Notes: a model not told the origin generated them from the letters alone. A stretch of DNA of 64,000 nucleotides from Roseiarcus sp963696665 (GCA_963696665.1 CAVOLE010000028.1:186001-250000), one strand, 5' to 3'. Shown: positions 54,582-63,385, numbered from the stretch's first letter. Program-made: numbers and translations.

Positions 54582-54629
54582 CTAACGCGCCGGGCGGCTA
54601 AGGTGCAGGGTCGTCAACCACGTTCGCAT
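54582..54629 (-). CDS. possible leuA leader peptide
   Basis: About 100 bases upstream of leuA on the same strand, ATG to TAG encodes MRTWLTTLHLSRPAR, a 15-residue peptide with three Leu codons. The stop region overlaps a GACGCGTC palindrome. Transcription attenuation of leuA through Leu-containing leaders is known in proteobacteria. The Leu run here is dispersed and only one hairpin is obvious, so this is a tentative call. Confidence 0.3.
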   Translation of the reverse strand: MRTWLTTLHLSRPAR

Positions 54630-54736
54630 GGCGCCCCTTCAATCAGAGATAAACGAAAAAATCAACCCGCCGCATCCGTCGGAATGGACAAGCGCGGTCG
54701 CGCGAGCCAAGAAGCGGGCCCTGCGCGGAGAGAGAT

Positions 54737-55847
54737 TTGACCGCATTCCCTATCCTTCAGTTCGGCGCGAGCCGCTTCCTGCAGGCGCATGTCGACCTGT
54801 TCGTCAGCGACGCCTTGCCTCGCGGCGAAGCGATGGGGCGCATCGCCGTCGCGGGAACCACGGGGAATCCGGAAAGCCGCCGGCGCATCGACGCCTTCGC
54901 GACCGGCAAGCCCTACCGCGTTCTCGTCAAGGGCCTCAGCAATGGCGCGGTCGTCGATGAGAGCGTGGAGGTTAGGAGCGTCGGCGCCGGCGTCGACGCC
55001 GCGACCCAATGGGACGAGCTCGAGCGGCTGTTCATCGCCGCGCGCTGCGCCGTGTCGAACACCGCCGACCGCGGCTACGAGACCGATCCTGCCGACCGGC
55101 CGGACGCCGGACCGCCCCGATCGTTTCCCGCCAAGCTCGCCAAGCTCCTGCTTGCGCGCTTTTCGGCAGGCGGAGAGCCCGATCACGCTTTTCCCCTGCG
55201 AGCTCACGCCCGCGAACGGCAAGGCCCTGCGCGGCGTGGTGCTCGAAGTGCTCGACCGCTGGCAAGCGCCGGCGACGGCGCGCCGCTGGGTGGGAGAGGA
55301 GTGCTTGTGGGTCAATTCGCTCGTCGACCGCATCGTCTCCGAGCCGCTCGAGCCTTTGGGCGCAGTCGCCGAACCTTATGCTTTGTGGGCGATCGAGGAC
55401 CAGCCGGGCCTCGACCTTCCTTGCCGCCATCCCGCGATCGTCGTCGCCGCCGACCTCAAGCCCTACGAGCGGCTGAAGCTCTTCATCCTCAATCTCGGCC
55501 ACACCTATCTCGCCGAGATTTGGGCTCAGGAACGCGGCGCGCCCGGCCTGACGGTCCGCGAGGCGGTGGCGGACCCAACGATGCGGGCCAAGCTTGACGC
55601 GCTCTACGAGGAAGAGGTGCTTCCCGTTTTCGCGGCGATCGGCATGGGAGACGAGGCGCAGGCTTATCTCCGAACCGTGATCGAGCGGTTCTCCAATCCG
55701 TTTCTCGATCACCGCCTCTCCGAAATCTTCACCAACCATGAAGCCAAGAAGCAGCGCCGGTTCGGCGGCCTTATCGATCTGGCCAAGATGAACGGCGTGA
55801 ACACAAAGCTGCCGCGCCTCAAGGCCGCGCTCGCCGACGGCCGGTAA
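54737..55847 (+). CDS. mannitol-dehydrogenase-family polyol/uronate oxidoreductase; one frame break
   Basis: A long-chain NAD(P)-dependent dehydrogenase of the MtlD/UxuB family, interconverting a polyol or uronate with a ketose. The N terminus has the Rossmann segment LQFGASRFLQAHVDLFVSD, then ESPITLFPCELTPANG, WVNSLVDRIVS and the catalytic signature KLFILNLGHTYLAEIW (Lys, Asn, His). An extra base near 55172 breaks the frame; correcting it gives 369 residues, close to MtlD length. The TTG start has GGAGAGA four to five bases upstream. Its stop abuts the ATG of the next gene, so they are probably co-expressed. Exact substrate unknown. Confidence 0.82.
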
Positions 55848-56768
55848 ATGCCGCGCGATCCCCTCGCCTCAGGCGACCTCATCGCCGAGCGTCGTTTCGC
55901 TTACGCCAAAGCGGCGGCGGAAGAGGGCGACTTTGGCGCGGCGGCGGAGCTGTTCGAGCAGGCGCTCGAGCGCGCGCCGAATTGGGCGGCGGCGTGGTTC
56001 GCGCTGGGCGAAGCGCGGGAGAAACTGGGCGACCTCGACGCCGCGGCGCAAGCCTTTCGCAAGAGCCTCCTTGCCGATCCCGGCGATACGCAGGGAGCGT
56101 TGGCCCGGCTCGCGCTCATCGGCCGAGCAGACGCGCCGCGGGCGCTGCCGCAGACCTATGTCGCGCGGCTGTTCGACGACTACGCGCCGCGCTTCGACAA
56201 GCACCTTACGGACAATCTAAACTATCGCGCCCCCGCCCTCATCGCCGAGGCCTTGACCGCCGTCGCGCCAGGCCGCCGCTTCGTTTCTGCCCTCGACCTA
56301 GGCTGCGGAACGGGACTCATGGGGGCTCCGCTGCGCGAGCGCGTCGACCGCCTCGCCGGCGTCGACCTCTCGGCAGCCATGATCGCGAAGGCGCGCGAGC
56401 GTTATCTCTATGATCGGCTTGTGGTTGACGACGCATTGGCGATGCTCGGACGCGAGCCGCCGGGGAGCTTCGATCTCATCGTCGCGGCGGACGCGCTGGT
56501 CTATGTCGGCGACCTCGCGCCCCTCTTCGCCGCCGTGGCGACGGCGCTGACCGCGGACGGCCTCTTCGTCTTCTCAGTCGAAACCTGCGAGGGCGACGGC
56601 TTCAAACTCGAGCCCACGATGCGGTTCGCCCACAGCCGCTCCTACGTCGAGGCGACCGCCCGCGAGGCCGGCTTCAGGCCCCTCCTCATCCGGTCGGCTT
56701 CGACGCGGCGCGAAGCAGGCGCGGACACGCCGGGCCTGATCTGCGTGTTCGAGAGGACTGACTTGTAG
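55848..56768 (+). CDS. TPR-containing SAM-dependent methyltransferase
   Basis: A 306-residue protein. Two to three TPR-like helix pairs occupy about residues 10-90 (AEEGDFGAAAELFEQALERA, AAAWFALGEAREKLGDLDAA), followed by a class I methyltransferase domain: YVARLFDDYAPRFDKHL, motif I ALDLGCGTGLMGAPLRE and GVDLSAAMIAKARER, DLIVAADALVYVGDL. This architecture is common in alphaproteobacteria, where such proteins are annotated as contractile-ring or TPR methyltransferases of unknown target. The ATG directly follows the stop of the polyol dehydrogenase gene. Confidence 0.85.
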   Translation: MPRDPLASGDLIAERRFAYAKAAAEEGDFGAAAELFEQALERAPNWAAAWFALGEAREKLGDLDAAAQAFRKSLLADPGDTQGALARLALIGRADAPRALPQTYVARLFDDYAPRFDKHLTDNLNYRAPALIAEALTAVAPGRRFVSALDLGCGTGLMGAPLRERVDRLAGVDLSAAMIAKARERYLYDRLVVDDALAMLGREPPGSFDLIVAADALVYVGDLAPLFAAVATALTADGLFVFSVETCEGDGFKLEPTMRFAHSRSYVEATAREAGFRPLLIRSASTRREAGADTPGLICVFERTDL

Positions 56769-56770
56769 AC

Positions 56771-56793
56771 GCGGTCGCTGACCGCAGCGGTCG
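56771..56793. terminator. bidirectional hairpin between convergent genes
   Basis: GCGGTC-GCT-GACCGC overlaps GACCGC-A-GCGGTC, giving alternative six-bp stems just after the TPR-methyltransferase stop and about 20 bases before the gcrA stop on the other strand. No T-run is present, so the terminator call is moderate. Confidence 0.35.
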
Positions 56794-56812
56794 CGGCTAC
56801 AAAGGCCCGCCC

Positions 56813-57355
56813 TCAGGCCACCCGCCACGAACTCCCGATGGCGCGCTGCCGCTCCCTTGTGCCCGGCCTCGCCTGGGGCGGCCGATACGCCATCCGGCAA
56901 TGGCCGGCGCAATAGGATTGGCCCTTAGCCGGCGTCAGCCCGCAATAGGCGAACTCGCCGCTTCGCGGATCGCCGAGCGGCCAGCGGCAGGCGGATTCGC
57001 GGATATCCTCGAACCGCAGCCGGCGCATCTCTCCGATCTCGACTTCGCCAAAGGTCCACGCCCCCCTCCCCTCCACAGGCGAGAGAGTGCGAGCCGCGAC
57101 GACCTGGGCGCCTTTATCGTCGGCGTTGGGCCGAGCGTAACGAGCCGTCGCCCATTGGGGCCGAGCCGCGCGGGCCGGCGCCGCGCCGGACGCAGCGCGC
57201 CCGCCGCCGCCGTTGAGCTTGATCCCGATGCGGCTCGCCTTGCCGATCACAGCGTTACGGGATCCTACGCCGAGCTCGGCCGCGATATGGCTTGCGCTCT
57301 TTCCTGCAAGCGCAAGCCTCTTGAGATCCTCGACTGCCTCGGCGGTCCACAGCAT
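56813..57355 (-). CDS. gcrA: GcrA-family cell-cycle regulator
   Basis: A 180-residue protein. The N-terminal HTH reads WTAEAVEDLKRLALAGKSAS and LGVGSRNAVIGKASRIG, matching the GcrA pattern W-T-x-E-x-V-x-x-L followed by SRNAVIGK. The C terminus contains ACRWPLGDP and FAYCGLTPAKGQSYCAGHCRMAYRP, the conserved zinc-like Cys/His end. In Caulobacter GcrA binds RNA polymerase sigma-70 and activates genes at CcrM-methylated GANTC sites. The middle is a short Ala/Arg-rich linker. The frame is open upstream, but MLWTAEAV fits the family start. It is convergent with the TPR-methyltransferase. Confidence 0.9.
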   Translation of the reverse strand: MLWTAEAVEDLKRLALAGKSASHIAAELGVGSRNAVIGKASRIGIKLNGGGGRAASGAAPARAARPQWATARYARPNADDKGAQVVAARTLSPVEGRGAWTFGEVEIGEMRRLRFEDIRESACRWPLGDPRSGEFAYCGLTPAKGQSYCAGHCRMAYRPPQARPGTRERQRAIGSSWRVA

Positions 57356-57562
57356 TTCAATGCTCCAATGGCTGTCGCGGCGGCCTTCGAGCCGCGCGGA
57401 ATGGTCTGAGAGCGGATATTCTTTTCCTGGAAAGGCAGAGAGACGTTGCATCCCCATAACCCGCCAGCCTGGGAAGAATTTCCAATTTCTTCAGCATCTT
57501 AAAAAAACAAATCACCACGCAATCGGCGATTTGGAATAGTCCAACTGGGGCCATGAATACGG

Positions 57563-57568
57563 TATAAT
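57563..57568 (+). promoter_or_regulatory. candidate -10 element TATAAT
   Basis: A perfect sigma-70-type TATAAT in an otherwise high-GC genome, 53 bases upstream of the DUF5343 start, in an AT-rich divergent gap with gcrA. No good -35 is seen at 16-18 bp. Confidence 0.3.
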
Positions 57569-57621
57569 GGTCCAGCGGTGCGGAATACGAGGCGCGCATT
57601 CCGAACTGGCGGGAGATCGTT

Positions 57622-58314
57622 ATGCCTGAGCGGGCGAAGTCGTCGGGAACGCCGCCGTATACGTCGTACCGAACGTTCAAGACGTTCATCGAGGATCTTC
57701 ACGAGCAGGGCGTTCCGTCGCGCATCGACCGCAGCGTGCTCACCCGCTTTTCAGGCGTGGTCGGCAGTCAGCTCATGCACGCGCTTCGCTTCCTCGGTCT
57801 GATCGAGGAGGATGGGCGCCCGACCCAGCGGCTCAAGGAGCTCATCAAGGCGCATGGCGCTGGGCATTGGCCGGAGAAGCTCTCGGAGCTCCTGCGACAG
57901 GAATATGCGCCAATGTTCGCGATCGACCTGGAGACGGCTACGCCTTCACATTTCAACGAGGCGTTCAGGCGGGCTTTCCCGGCTGCCGACGCGGTCGTCC
58001 AAAAATGCGTGACATTCTTTCTCTACGCCGCGAACGATGCGGGCGTGAAAGTCAGCGGCCGCGTGCTGAAAGGCCGGAAGCCGCGGTCGCTCGCGCCGCG
58101 CAGGAAGCCCGCAAGGCCTGCGTTCGCCCATCCGCCGATAAAGGAGATCGAAGCAGGGCCGCCGCCGCCTCCGGCTCAATCCGCCCTGCCCCTCAGCGAC
58201 ATGAGGAAGCCGTCAGAAATCCTCCTCGCCCACCTCGACTTGAATGAGATGGACGACGAACAGCAAGCCGCTGTCTGGACCCTGTTGAGGTACTTCAAGT
58301 CGAGGGGATTATAA
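57622..58314 (+). CDS. DUF5343 protein
   Basis: A 230-residue protein. The N-terminal 150 residues fit DUF5343: PPYTSYRTFKTFIEDLHEQG, GVPSRIDRSVLTRFSGVVGSQ and LRFLGLIEEDGRPTQRLKEL suggest a winged-helix-like fold, as in proteins that predict end state of small ligand or DNA binding. A basic Arg/Lys/Pro linker (GRKPRSLAPRRKPARPA) and an acidic C-terminal helix (LDLNEMDDEQQAAVWTLL) follow. No function is known for the family. It is divergent from gcrA and convergent with the BrkB gene, with six bases between. Confidence 0.75.
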   Translation: MPERAKSSGTPPYTSYRTFKTFIEDLHEQGVPSRIDRSVLTRFSGVVGSQLMHALRFLGLIEEDGRPTQRLKELIKAHGAGHWPEKLSELLRQEYAPMFAIDLETATPSHFNEAFRRAFPAADAVVQKCVTFFLYAANDAGVKVSGRVLKGRKPRSLAPRRKPARPAFAHPPIKEIEAGPPPPPAQSALPLSDMRKPSEILLAHLDLNEMDDEQQAAVWTLLRYFKSRGL

Positions 58315-58320
58315 GACCTG

Positions 58321-59235
58321 CTAGAGGTGCGCTTCCCGCCCCGCGGCGGGATCGGCGGCGCTCTCCTTGGCTTTCTCGTCCACCCTCTGCTGGCGAGCCC
58401 TGATGATCGCGGCGTTCAACTCGCCCCCAAACACGAACAGGAGCGCCACCCAATAAAGATAGACGAGCGCGATCATGACGGAGGCAAGGCCGGCGTAGGT
58501 GGAGATGTAGTTGCGCAAATACTCGCTCAGATAGGCGCCGAAAAGCTCGCCGAAGGCGATGCTGGCGACAAAGGTCACCACCACGCCCGGCAGGATATCG
58601 AGAAACCCGACCCGATGGGCGGGCAGGATGAGATGCGCGAGAATGAGCGAGCTCGCCAGCATCAAGCCCGCGATCACGATGCGGAGGAACGTCAGCAGGC
58701 TGCGCGCCTGCTCAACCGAGGGAAAGAAGGCCGCGAGCGTATCCACGATCAGCGGCCCGAGCACGACCAGAAAGGCTAGCGCCAGCAGGGCGAACGACCC
58801 GGTCAGCACCAGCCCAAGCGACTGGAGGCGCAGCATCCACCAGGGCCTCGGCTCAACGAGGCCATAGGCGCGGTTGAGCCCGACCCGAAGCGCTTCGATG
58901 GCGCTCGAAGCGAAATAGAAGGAGAAGACCGCGCCGAATGTCAGCAATCCGCCGCTGCGCGGGGTCGTCAGAACCCGCTCGACCTCGTCGGCGATCGGCC
59001 GGGCCACAACCTCCGGCCATTCCGCGAAAATGAGGTTCGCCGCCTCATGCGCAAGGTCCTCCGAGCCGAAGAACCCGGCGACCGCCGCGACAAATATGAG
59101 AAACGGAAACAGCGAGGTCAGCAGCGTGAGGCCGATGTAGCTGGCGATCGCCCAGCCGTCATCGGCGGCGAACTTCTCCGCCGCCTCCCAGACGATTCTC
59201 AGGCCTGCGCGCACCCTGCTCGAGCCTCCCGTCAC
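58321..59235 (-). CDS. YihY/BrkB-family membrane protein
   Basis: A 304-residue protein with about six membrane helices, starting from a GTG. Typical segments are AADDGWAIASYIGLTLLTSLFPFLIF, TFGAVFSFYFASSAIEALRVGLNRAY, and SEYLRNYISTYAGLASVMIALVYLYWVALLFVFGGELNAAI close to the C terminus. The family includes RbnB/BrkB-like proteins of unclear role, once misannotated as RNase BN. The frame is open further upstream, so the N terminus is uncertain. It is divergent from the acyl-CoA dehydrogenase gene. Confidence 0.82.
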   Translation of the reverse strand: MTGGSSRVRAGLRIVWEAAEKFAADDGWAIASYIGLTLLTSLFPFLIFVAAVAGFFGSEDLAHEAANLIFAEWPEVVARPIADEVERVLTTPRSGGLLTFGAVFSFYFASSAIEALRVGLNRAYGLVEPRPWWMLRLQSLGLVLTGSFALLALAFLVVLGPLIVDTLAAFFPSVEQARSLLTFLRIVIAGLMLASSLILAHLILPAHRVGFLDILPGVVVTFVASIAFGELFGAYLSEYLRNYISTYAGLASVMIALVYLYWVALLFVFGGELNAAIIRARQQRVDEKAKESAADPAAGREAHL

Positions 59236-59389
59236 AAACGGCCATTTTGACCGGATGCGGCCGCAAGCGCCACCCGCGCGAAGGCGAATCCACACCCAAC
59301 GGCGCCATGAAACGCATTGCAACGGCGAAGGCGACGACGCATGCTGCGCCGCAGCAAAGCGGCGCCCACCCGAAGGAGACACGCGCTCC

Positions 59390-61033
59390 ATGACGCTCGA
59401 CGACCTCGCCCGCCAGGCTCATTTTTCGGCCCAGGGACTCCTGGATTGCGCGCTCGACGCCGTCCGCGATCGGGTGAGCGAGAACGGCAAGCTGAGCCCC
59501 GACAGGATCGAGGCCGAACAGCACGCCGTCCATGGGCTGGCGTGGCTCGCGACCTATGTCGAAGCGATCAAGGAAATGGCGGGATACGCTCAGCGCATGA
59601 GCGAGGAGGGCCGCTTCGGCGAGACCGAGCAACTCATCATGCGCATCGGGCTTGGCGAATATCTTACCCAGATGTTCAACGGCATCCCGATGAATCAGGG
59701 TGAAATCCTGCGCTTGACCGACTTCGGCCTGGGGCCTCAAGACATCGCGCCGTTTCGCAACGAGATCGTCGAGGCCCTGATCGCCTCCGGCAATACGCGG
59801 GAAAACCGCGCCGCCCTCGCCGCCTTGATCGGCGAGGCGCAAGAGGGCGCGATCGGCGACCCCGGCCTTGACGAGACCTTCGAGGCGATTCGCGGCGAGA
59901 TGCGCCGCTTCGCCGACGCTGAGGTCATACCCCACGCCCAAGGCTGGCATCGCGCCAACGCCTATATCCCGCTCGAGGTCATCGCCGGCTTGAGCGCCAT
60001 GGGCGTCTTCGGCCTCACCATCCCCGAGGCCTATGGCGGCATGGGCCTCGGGAAGGTGGCGATGTGCGTCGTGTCGGAGGAATTGTCGCGCGGCTATATC
60101 GGCGTCGGCTCGCTGGGCACCCGCTCCGAGATCGCCGCCGAACTGATCCTGGTCGGCGGCACGGAGGCGCAGAAACAAAAGTATCTGCCGAGAATCGCGA
60201 GCGGCGAGATCCTGCCGACTGCGGTCTTCACCGAGCCCAACACCGGCTCCGACCTCGCATCCTTGCGCACCCGCGCGGCCCGCGACGGCGACCACTATGT
60301 CGTGAGCGGGGCCAAGACCTGGATCACCCATCCCGTCCGCGCCGACCTGATGACGCTCCTCGTCCGCACCAACCCGGACGAGCGCGGCTACCGGGGCCTG
60401 TCGATGTTCCTGGCCGAGAAGCCGCGCGGCACGGACGCCGATCCGTTCCCGGCCAAGGGCATGTCGGGCGGCGAAATCGAAGTGCTCGGCTATCGCGGCA
60501 TGAAGGAATACGAGATCGCCTTCGACGGCTTCCGCCTGCCCGCCGAGGCGCTTCTGGGCGGGGTCGAAGGCCAGGGCTTCAAGCAATTGATGGAAACGTT
60601 CGAATCCGCGCGCATCCAAACCGCCGCGCGGGCCGTGGGCGTGGCCCAATGCGCCTTCGAGCTGGGCCTCCGCTACGCCAGGGAGCGGGTGCAATTCGGC
60701 AAGGCGATCATCCATTTTCCCCGGGTCGCCGACAAGCTGGTGATGATGGCGGTCGAGATCCACATCGCCCGGCAAATCACCTATTTCGCCGGACGCGCCA
60801 AGGACGAAGGCCGCCGTTGCGACCTCGAGGCGGGCATGGCGAAGCTCCTCGCCGCGCGGGTCGCCTGGGCCGCGGCGGACAACGCGCTGCAGATCCACGG
60901 CGGCAACGGCTTCGCCCTCGAGTACCCGATCTCGAGGGTCTTATGCGACGCCCGCATTCTCAACATTTTCGAAGGCGCGGCGGAGATCCAGGCTCAGGTG
61001 ATCGCGCGGCGGCTGCTCGAAGGCGGGAACTAG
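59390..61033 (+). CDS. mcd: acyl-CoA dehydrogenase, probably (2S)-methylsuccinyl-CoA dehydrogenase
   Basis: A 547-residue FAD enzyme. The C-terminal 380 residues form a standard acyl-CoA dehydrogenase (MGVFGLTIPEAYGGMGL, TAVFTEPNTGSDLASLRTRA, KTWITHP, ARERVQFGKAI, NALQIHGGNGFALEYPISRV, ILNIFEGAAEIQAQ). About 170 extra N-terminal residues, including EQHAVHGLAWLATYVEAI and GEYLTQMFNGIPMNQGEI, are the mark of methylsuccinyl-CoA dehydrogenase of the ethylmalonyl-CoA pathway, which oxidises methylsuccinyl-CoA to mesaconyl-CoA. A GAAGGAGA ribosome site lies upstream of the ATG. No other pathway gene is near, so the substrate is inferred from architecture. Confidence 0.82.
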   Translation: MTLDDLARQAHFSAQGLLDCALDAVRDRVSENGKLSPDRIEAEQHAVHGLAWLATYVEAIKEMAGYAQRMSEEGRFGETEQLIMRIGLGEYLTQMFNGIPMNQGEILRLTDFGLGPQDIAPFRNEIVEALIASGNTRENRAALAALIGEAQEGAIGDPGLDETFEAIRGEMRRFADAEVIPHAQGWHRANAYIPLEVIAGLSAMGVFGLTIPEAYGGMGLGKVAMCVVSEELSRGYIGVGSLGTRSEIAAELILVGGTEAQKQKYLPRIASGEILPTAVFTEPNTGSDLASLRTRAARDGDHYVVSGAKTWITHPVRADLMTLLVRTNPDERGYRGLSMFLAEKPRGTDADPFPAKGMSGGEIEVLGYRGMKEYEIAFDGFRLPAEALLGGVEGQGFKQLMETFESARIQTAARAVGVAQCAFELGLRYARERVQFGKAIIHFPRVADKLVMMAVEIHIARQITYFAGRAKDEGRRCDLEAGMAKLLAARVAWAAADNALQIHGGNGFALEYPISRVLCDARILNIFEGAAEIQAQVIARRLLEGGN

Positions 61034-61232
61034 AGCGAGACAGCCTCGAGCTTGCCGCCACAGCAATCGCGCGGACATGCCGCCCATTTGATTTTGCGCT
61101 GACGCAAGGCAGCCGTTAGATTCCCGCATCGGGGAATGTTTGCATGTCGGCCGTCGTCTTCATCTGACGCCTGACCGACAGCGAGCGTGGTCTAGCGGCC
61201 GTCTGGGCCCGCGGCCCGCGGGGGATTCATAA

Positions 61233-61727
61233 ATGACCAGACTGGTCTTAATTCTCGCTTTGATGGGGTCGGTTGCCGCCGCGCGGGCCGAGGGCCTCAA
61301 GAATCTCCCTGCGACAATCGCCGTTAAAGGCGGCGTCCCCGTAGCGCGGCTCCAGGCGGCGGGAGCGCAGATTTACGTATGCGCAAAAAATACTGCGGGC
61401 GCCTTGAATTGGAGGTTCCGGGAGCCTGTCGCAACCTTGCTGGAAGAGGGAAAGACGGTCGGACGCCATTTTGTCGGCCCAACATGGGAATTCGACGATG
61501 GGTCGCGAGTTCAAGGCGAACTCATGAGCAAAGCGCCAGGCGCGACCGCAAAAGACATTCCCTGGTTGAAACTCTCAGTCAAAGACCCCCCGAACTCCGG
61601 TCTCGTCGCAGGCGCAACATCGGTCTTACGCATCGACACGAAGGGGGGCGTCTTCGGGGGAGCCTGCGACAGCGAAGGCGAACTGCATTCAGAGCCGTAT
61701 GCCGCGACCTACGTATTCGTGAAATAA
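61233..61727 (+). CDS. DUF3455 secreted protein
   Basis: A 164-residue exported protein. A signal peptide (MTRLVLILALMGSVAAARA) is followed by the DUF3455 pattern: GAQIYVCAKNTAGALNWRFREP, GPTWEFDDGSRVQGE and IPWLKLSVKDPPNSGLVAGATSVLRIDTKGG, ending YAATYVFVK. Two Cys (in YVCAK and GACDSEG) could form a disulfide. The family is of unknown function, widespread as a periplasmic or secreted single-domain protein. It stands alone, convergent with rlpA. Confidence 0.82.
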   Translation: MTRLVLILALMGSVAAARAEGLKNLPATIAVKGGVPVARLQAAGAQIYVCAKNTAGALNWRFREPVATLLEEGKTVGRHFVGPTWEFDDGSRVQGELMSKAPGATAKDIPWLKLSVKDPPNSGLVAGATSVLRIDTKGGVFGGACDSEGELHSEPYAATYVFVK

Positions 61728-61776
61728 AGACGTCAGTTTGGCGCTTTCGCTCGGAACCGCTGGGGGTGATCTGTAA

Positions 61777-61847
61777 GGGCGGCGTCGCTGACGCCGCCCG
61801 GCCGGGGCCCTAGCCGGTCCGTGAGACGGGCGTCCTTACGGACGCCC
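61777..61847. terminator. paired strong hairpins between convergent genes
   Basis: GGGCGGCGTC-GCT-GACGCCGCCC (10-bp perfect stem, 61777-61799) and GGGCGTCC-TTAC-GGACGCCC (eight-bp perfect stem, 61828-61847). The second resembles the GGGCGTC repeat seen at 44218 and 52666. They lie between the DUF3455 and RlpA stops and probably terminate transcription from both sides. Confidence 0.6.
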
Positions 61848-61877
61848 TATCGACCCGGCCCTTGAGGCGAAGGCGGC

Positions 61878-62186
61878 TCAGATCCGCTCGATCCGCACAT
61901 GCGCGAGGCCCGCGACGCGGAAGCCGAGGGCGCTGGCGGCGACGGGCGAGACGTCGATGATGCGGCCGCGAATGAACGGTCCCCGGTCGACGATTTTCAG
62001 GATGGCGCTGCGGCCGTTGTCGAGATTGATCACCCTGACCCGCGTCCCAAACGGAAGAGTTTTGTGGGCTGCAATCAGACCGCTGTAATGTGGATTTTGA
62101 TAATATGAGGCTATACCCAATTGGCTTGCGGCCGCTACGTTCGTAAATCCAACAATGGCCGCGCACGCAAACATGATTTTATGCAT
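61878..62186 (-). CDS. RlpA-family septal ring protein (short form)
   Basis: A 102-residue protein: signal peptide (MHKIMFACAAIVGFTNVAAA), then a double-psi beta-barrel with LGIASYYQNPHYSGLIAAHK, LPFGTRVRVINLDNGRSAIL and the active-site-like VDRGPFIRGRIIDVSPVAA. In Pseudomonas RlpA is a lytic transglycosylase for denuded glycan and localises to the septum through a SPOR domain; here there is no SPOR domain and no lipobox Cys, so this is a minimal periplasmic version. It could act in daughter-cell separation. Monocistronic, between convergent and divergent neighbours. Confidence 0.85.
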   Translation of the reverse strand: MHKIMFACAAIVGFTNVAAASQLGIASYYQNPHYSGLIAAHKTLPFGTRVRVINLDNGRSAILKIVDRGPFIRGRIIDVSPVAASALGFRVAGLAHVRIERI

Positions 62187-62385
62187 CCATTACACCTCTT
62201 GTTCTCAACGTTACGAGGCCCCTCTGGAGAGTATGTGAGGCCAAAACAAGGCGATGCTATTTGCCTCTTCACAAATGTTTCACTCAACTTGACAACGGAA
62301 CGGGAATATGCAGGGCGGCAAAACCGCTCTAGATTGCCGCCGCTCCGCGAGTTAGGAATCGCGGCTGCGAAGGGAGAAGGTTTGG

Positions 62386-63378
62386 ATGAAGGTGCTCATT
62401 ATAGGCGCGGCGGGCATGATCGGACGCAAATTGACCGCGCGCCTCGTCCGCGACGGAAAGCTCGCCGGCAAAGCCATCACGCACGCGCATCTCGTCGACG
62501 TCATCGCGCCGCAGGCGCCAGCCAATGCGCCGTTCCCGGTCGCGCTCGACGCCTTCGACATCGCCGCCTCTTATGTCGCCTCAAAGCTCGTCGCGCCGCG
62601 CCCGGACATCATCTTTCTTCTGGCTTCGGTGGTCTCGGGCGAAGCGGAAGCGGATTTCGACAAGGGCTACGCCATCAATGTCGGGGGAACCCACGCGATA
62701 TTCGAAGCGATCCGGCGCGAGCAGGCGCTCTCCGGCGGCGCCTATAAGCCGCGCCTCATCTTCACCTCATCGATCGCCGTCTATGGCGCGCCGTTCCCGG
62801 AAAAGATCGGCGACGAATTCCTCGCCGCGCCGCTGACCAGCTACGGGACGCAGAAGGCGATCTGCGAACTCCTGCTCGGCGACTATTCGAGGCGCGGCTT
62901 CTTCGACGGCATTGGCCTGCGACTGCCGACGATCTGCGTTCGCCCCGGCCTGCCGAACAAGGCCGCTTCCGGGTTCTTTTCCGGCATCATCCGCGAGCCG
63001 CTCGCCGGCAAGGAGGCGATCCTGCCGGTCGGCGACGACGTTCGTCATTGGCACGCCTCGCCTCGCGCCGCGATCGAGTTCCTCCTGCGCGCGGCCGAAC
63101 TCGACCTCTCGCTCCTCGGCGCCCGCCGCTCGCTCAACCTGCCCGGCGTCAGCGTCACGGTCGGCGAGCAGATCGAGGCTTTGCGCGCCATCGCCGGCGA
63201 CAAGACGGTCGCCCTCATCCGCCGTGAGCCCGACGAGACGATCATCAAAATAGTCGCCGGCTGGGCGCGAGATTTCGATCCCGCGCGGGCTAAAAGCCTC
63301 GGATTTCACGCAGACGCCAGTTTTTCAGCCATAATCAAGGCCCATATTGAGGACGAGCTCAATGGGGTGAGGGCGTGA
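62386..63378 (+). CDS. denD: D-erythronate dehydrogenase-like SDR
   Basis: A 330-residue extended SDR. The NAD loop is IIGAAGMIGRKL (residues 5-16), the active site has TSSIAVYGAPFP and Tyr/Lys in SYGTQKAICELL, and RLPTICVRPGLPNKAASGFFSGIIREPL is characteristic of the DenD family, which oxidises D-erythronate to 2-oxo-tetronate for four-carbon acid sugar catabolism. The partner kinase/aldolase genes (DenK, OtnC) are not adjacent. A GGAGAAGG precedes the ATG. The DenD family call is good; actual substrate could vary. Confidence 0.8.
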   Translation: MKVLIIGAAGMIGRKLTARLVRDGKLAGKAITHAHLVDVIAPQAPANAPFPVALDAFDIAASYVASKLVAPRPDIIFLLASVVSGEAEADFDKGYAINVGGTHAIFEAIRREQALSGGAYKPRLIFTSSIAVYGAPFPEKIGDEFLAAPLTSYGTQKAICELLLGDYSRRGFFDGIGLRLPTICVRPGLPNKAASGFFSGIIREPLAGKEAILPVGDDVRHWHASPRAAIEFLLRAAELDLSLLGARRSLNLPGVSVTVGEQIEALRAIAGDKTVALIRREPDETIIKIVAGWARDFDPARAKSLGFHADASFSAIIKAHIEDELNGVRA

Positions 63379-63385
63379 CTGGACG

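Noticed and set aside
2522..55847. Programmed frameshifting in the interrupted genes
   Set aside because: The break sites share no slippery heptamer or common context, and affect unrelated housekeeping genes; random base errors explain them better.
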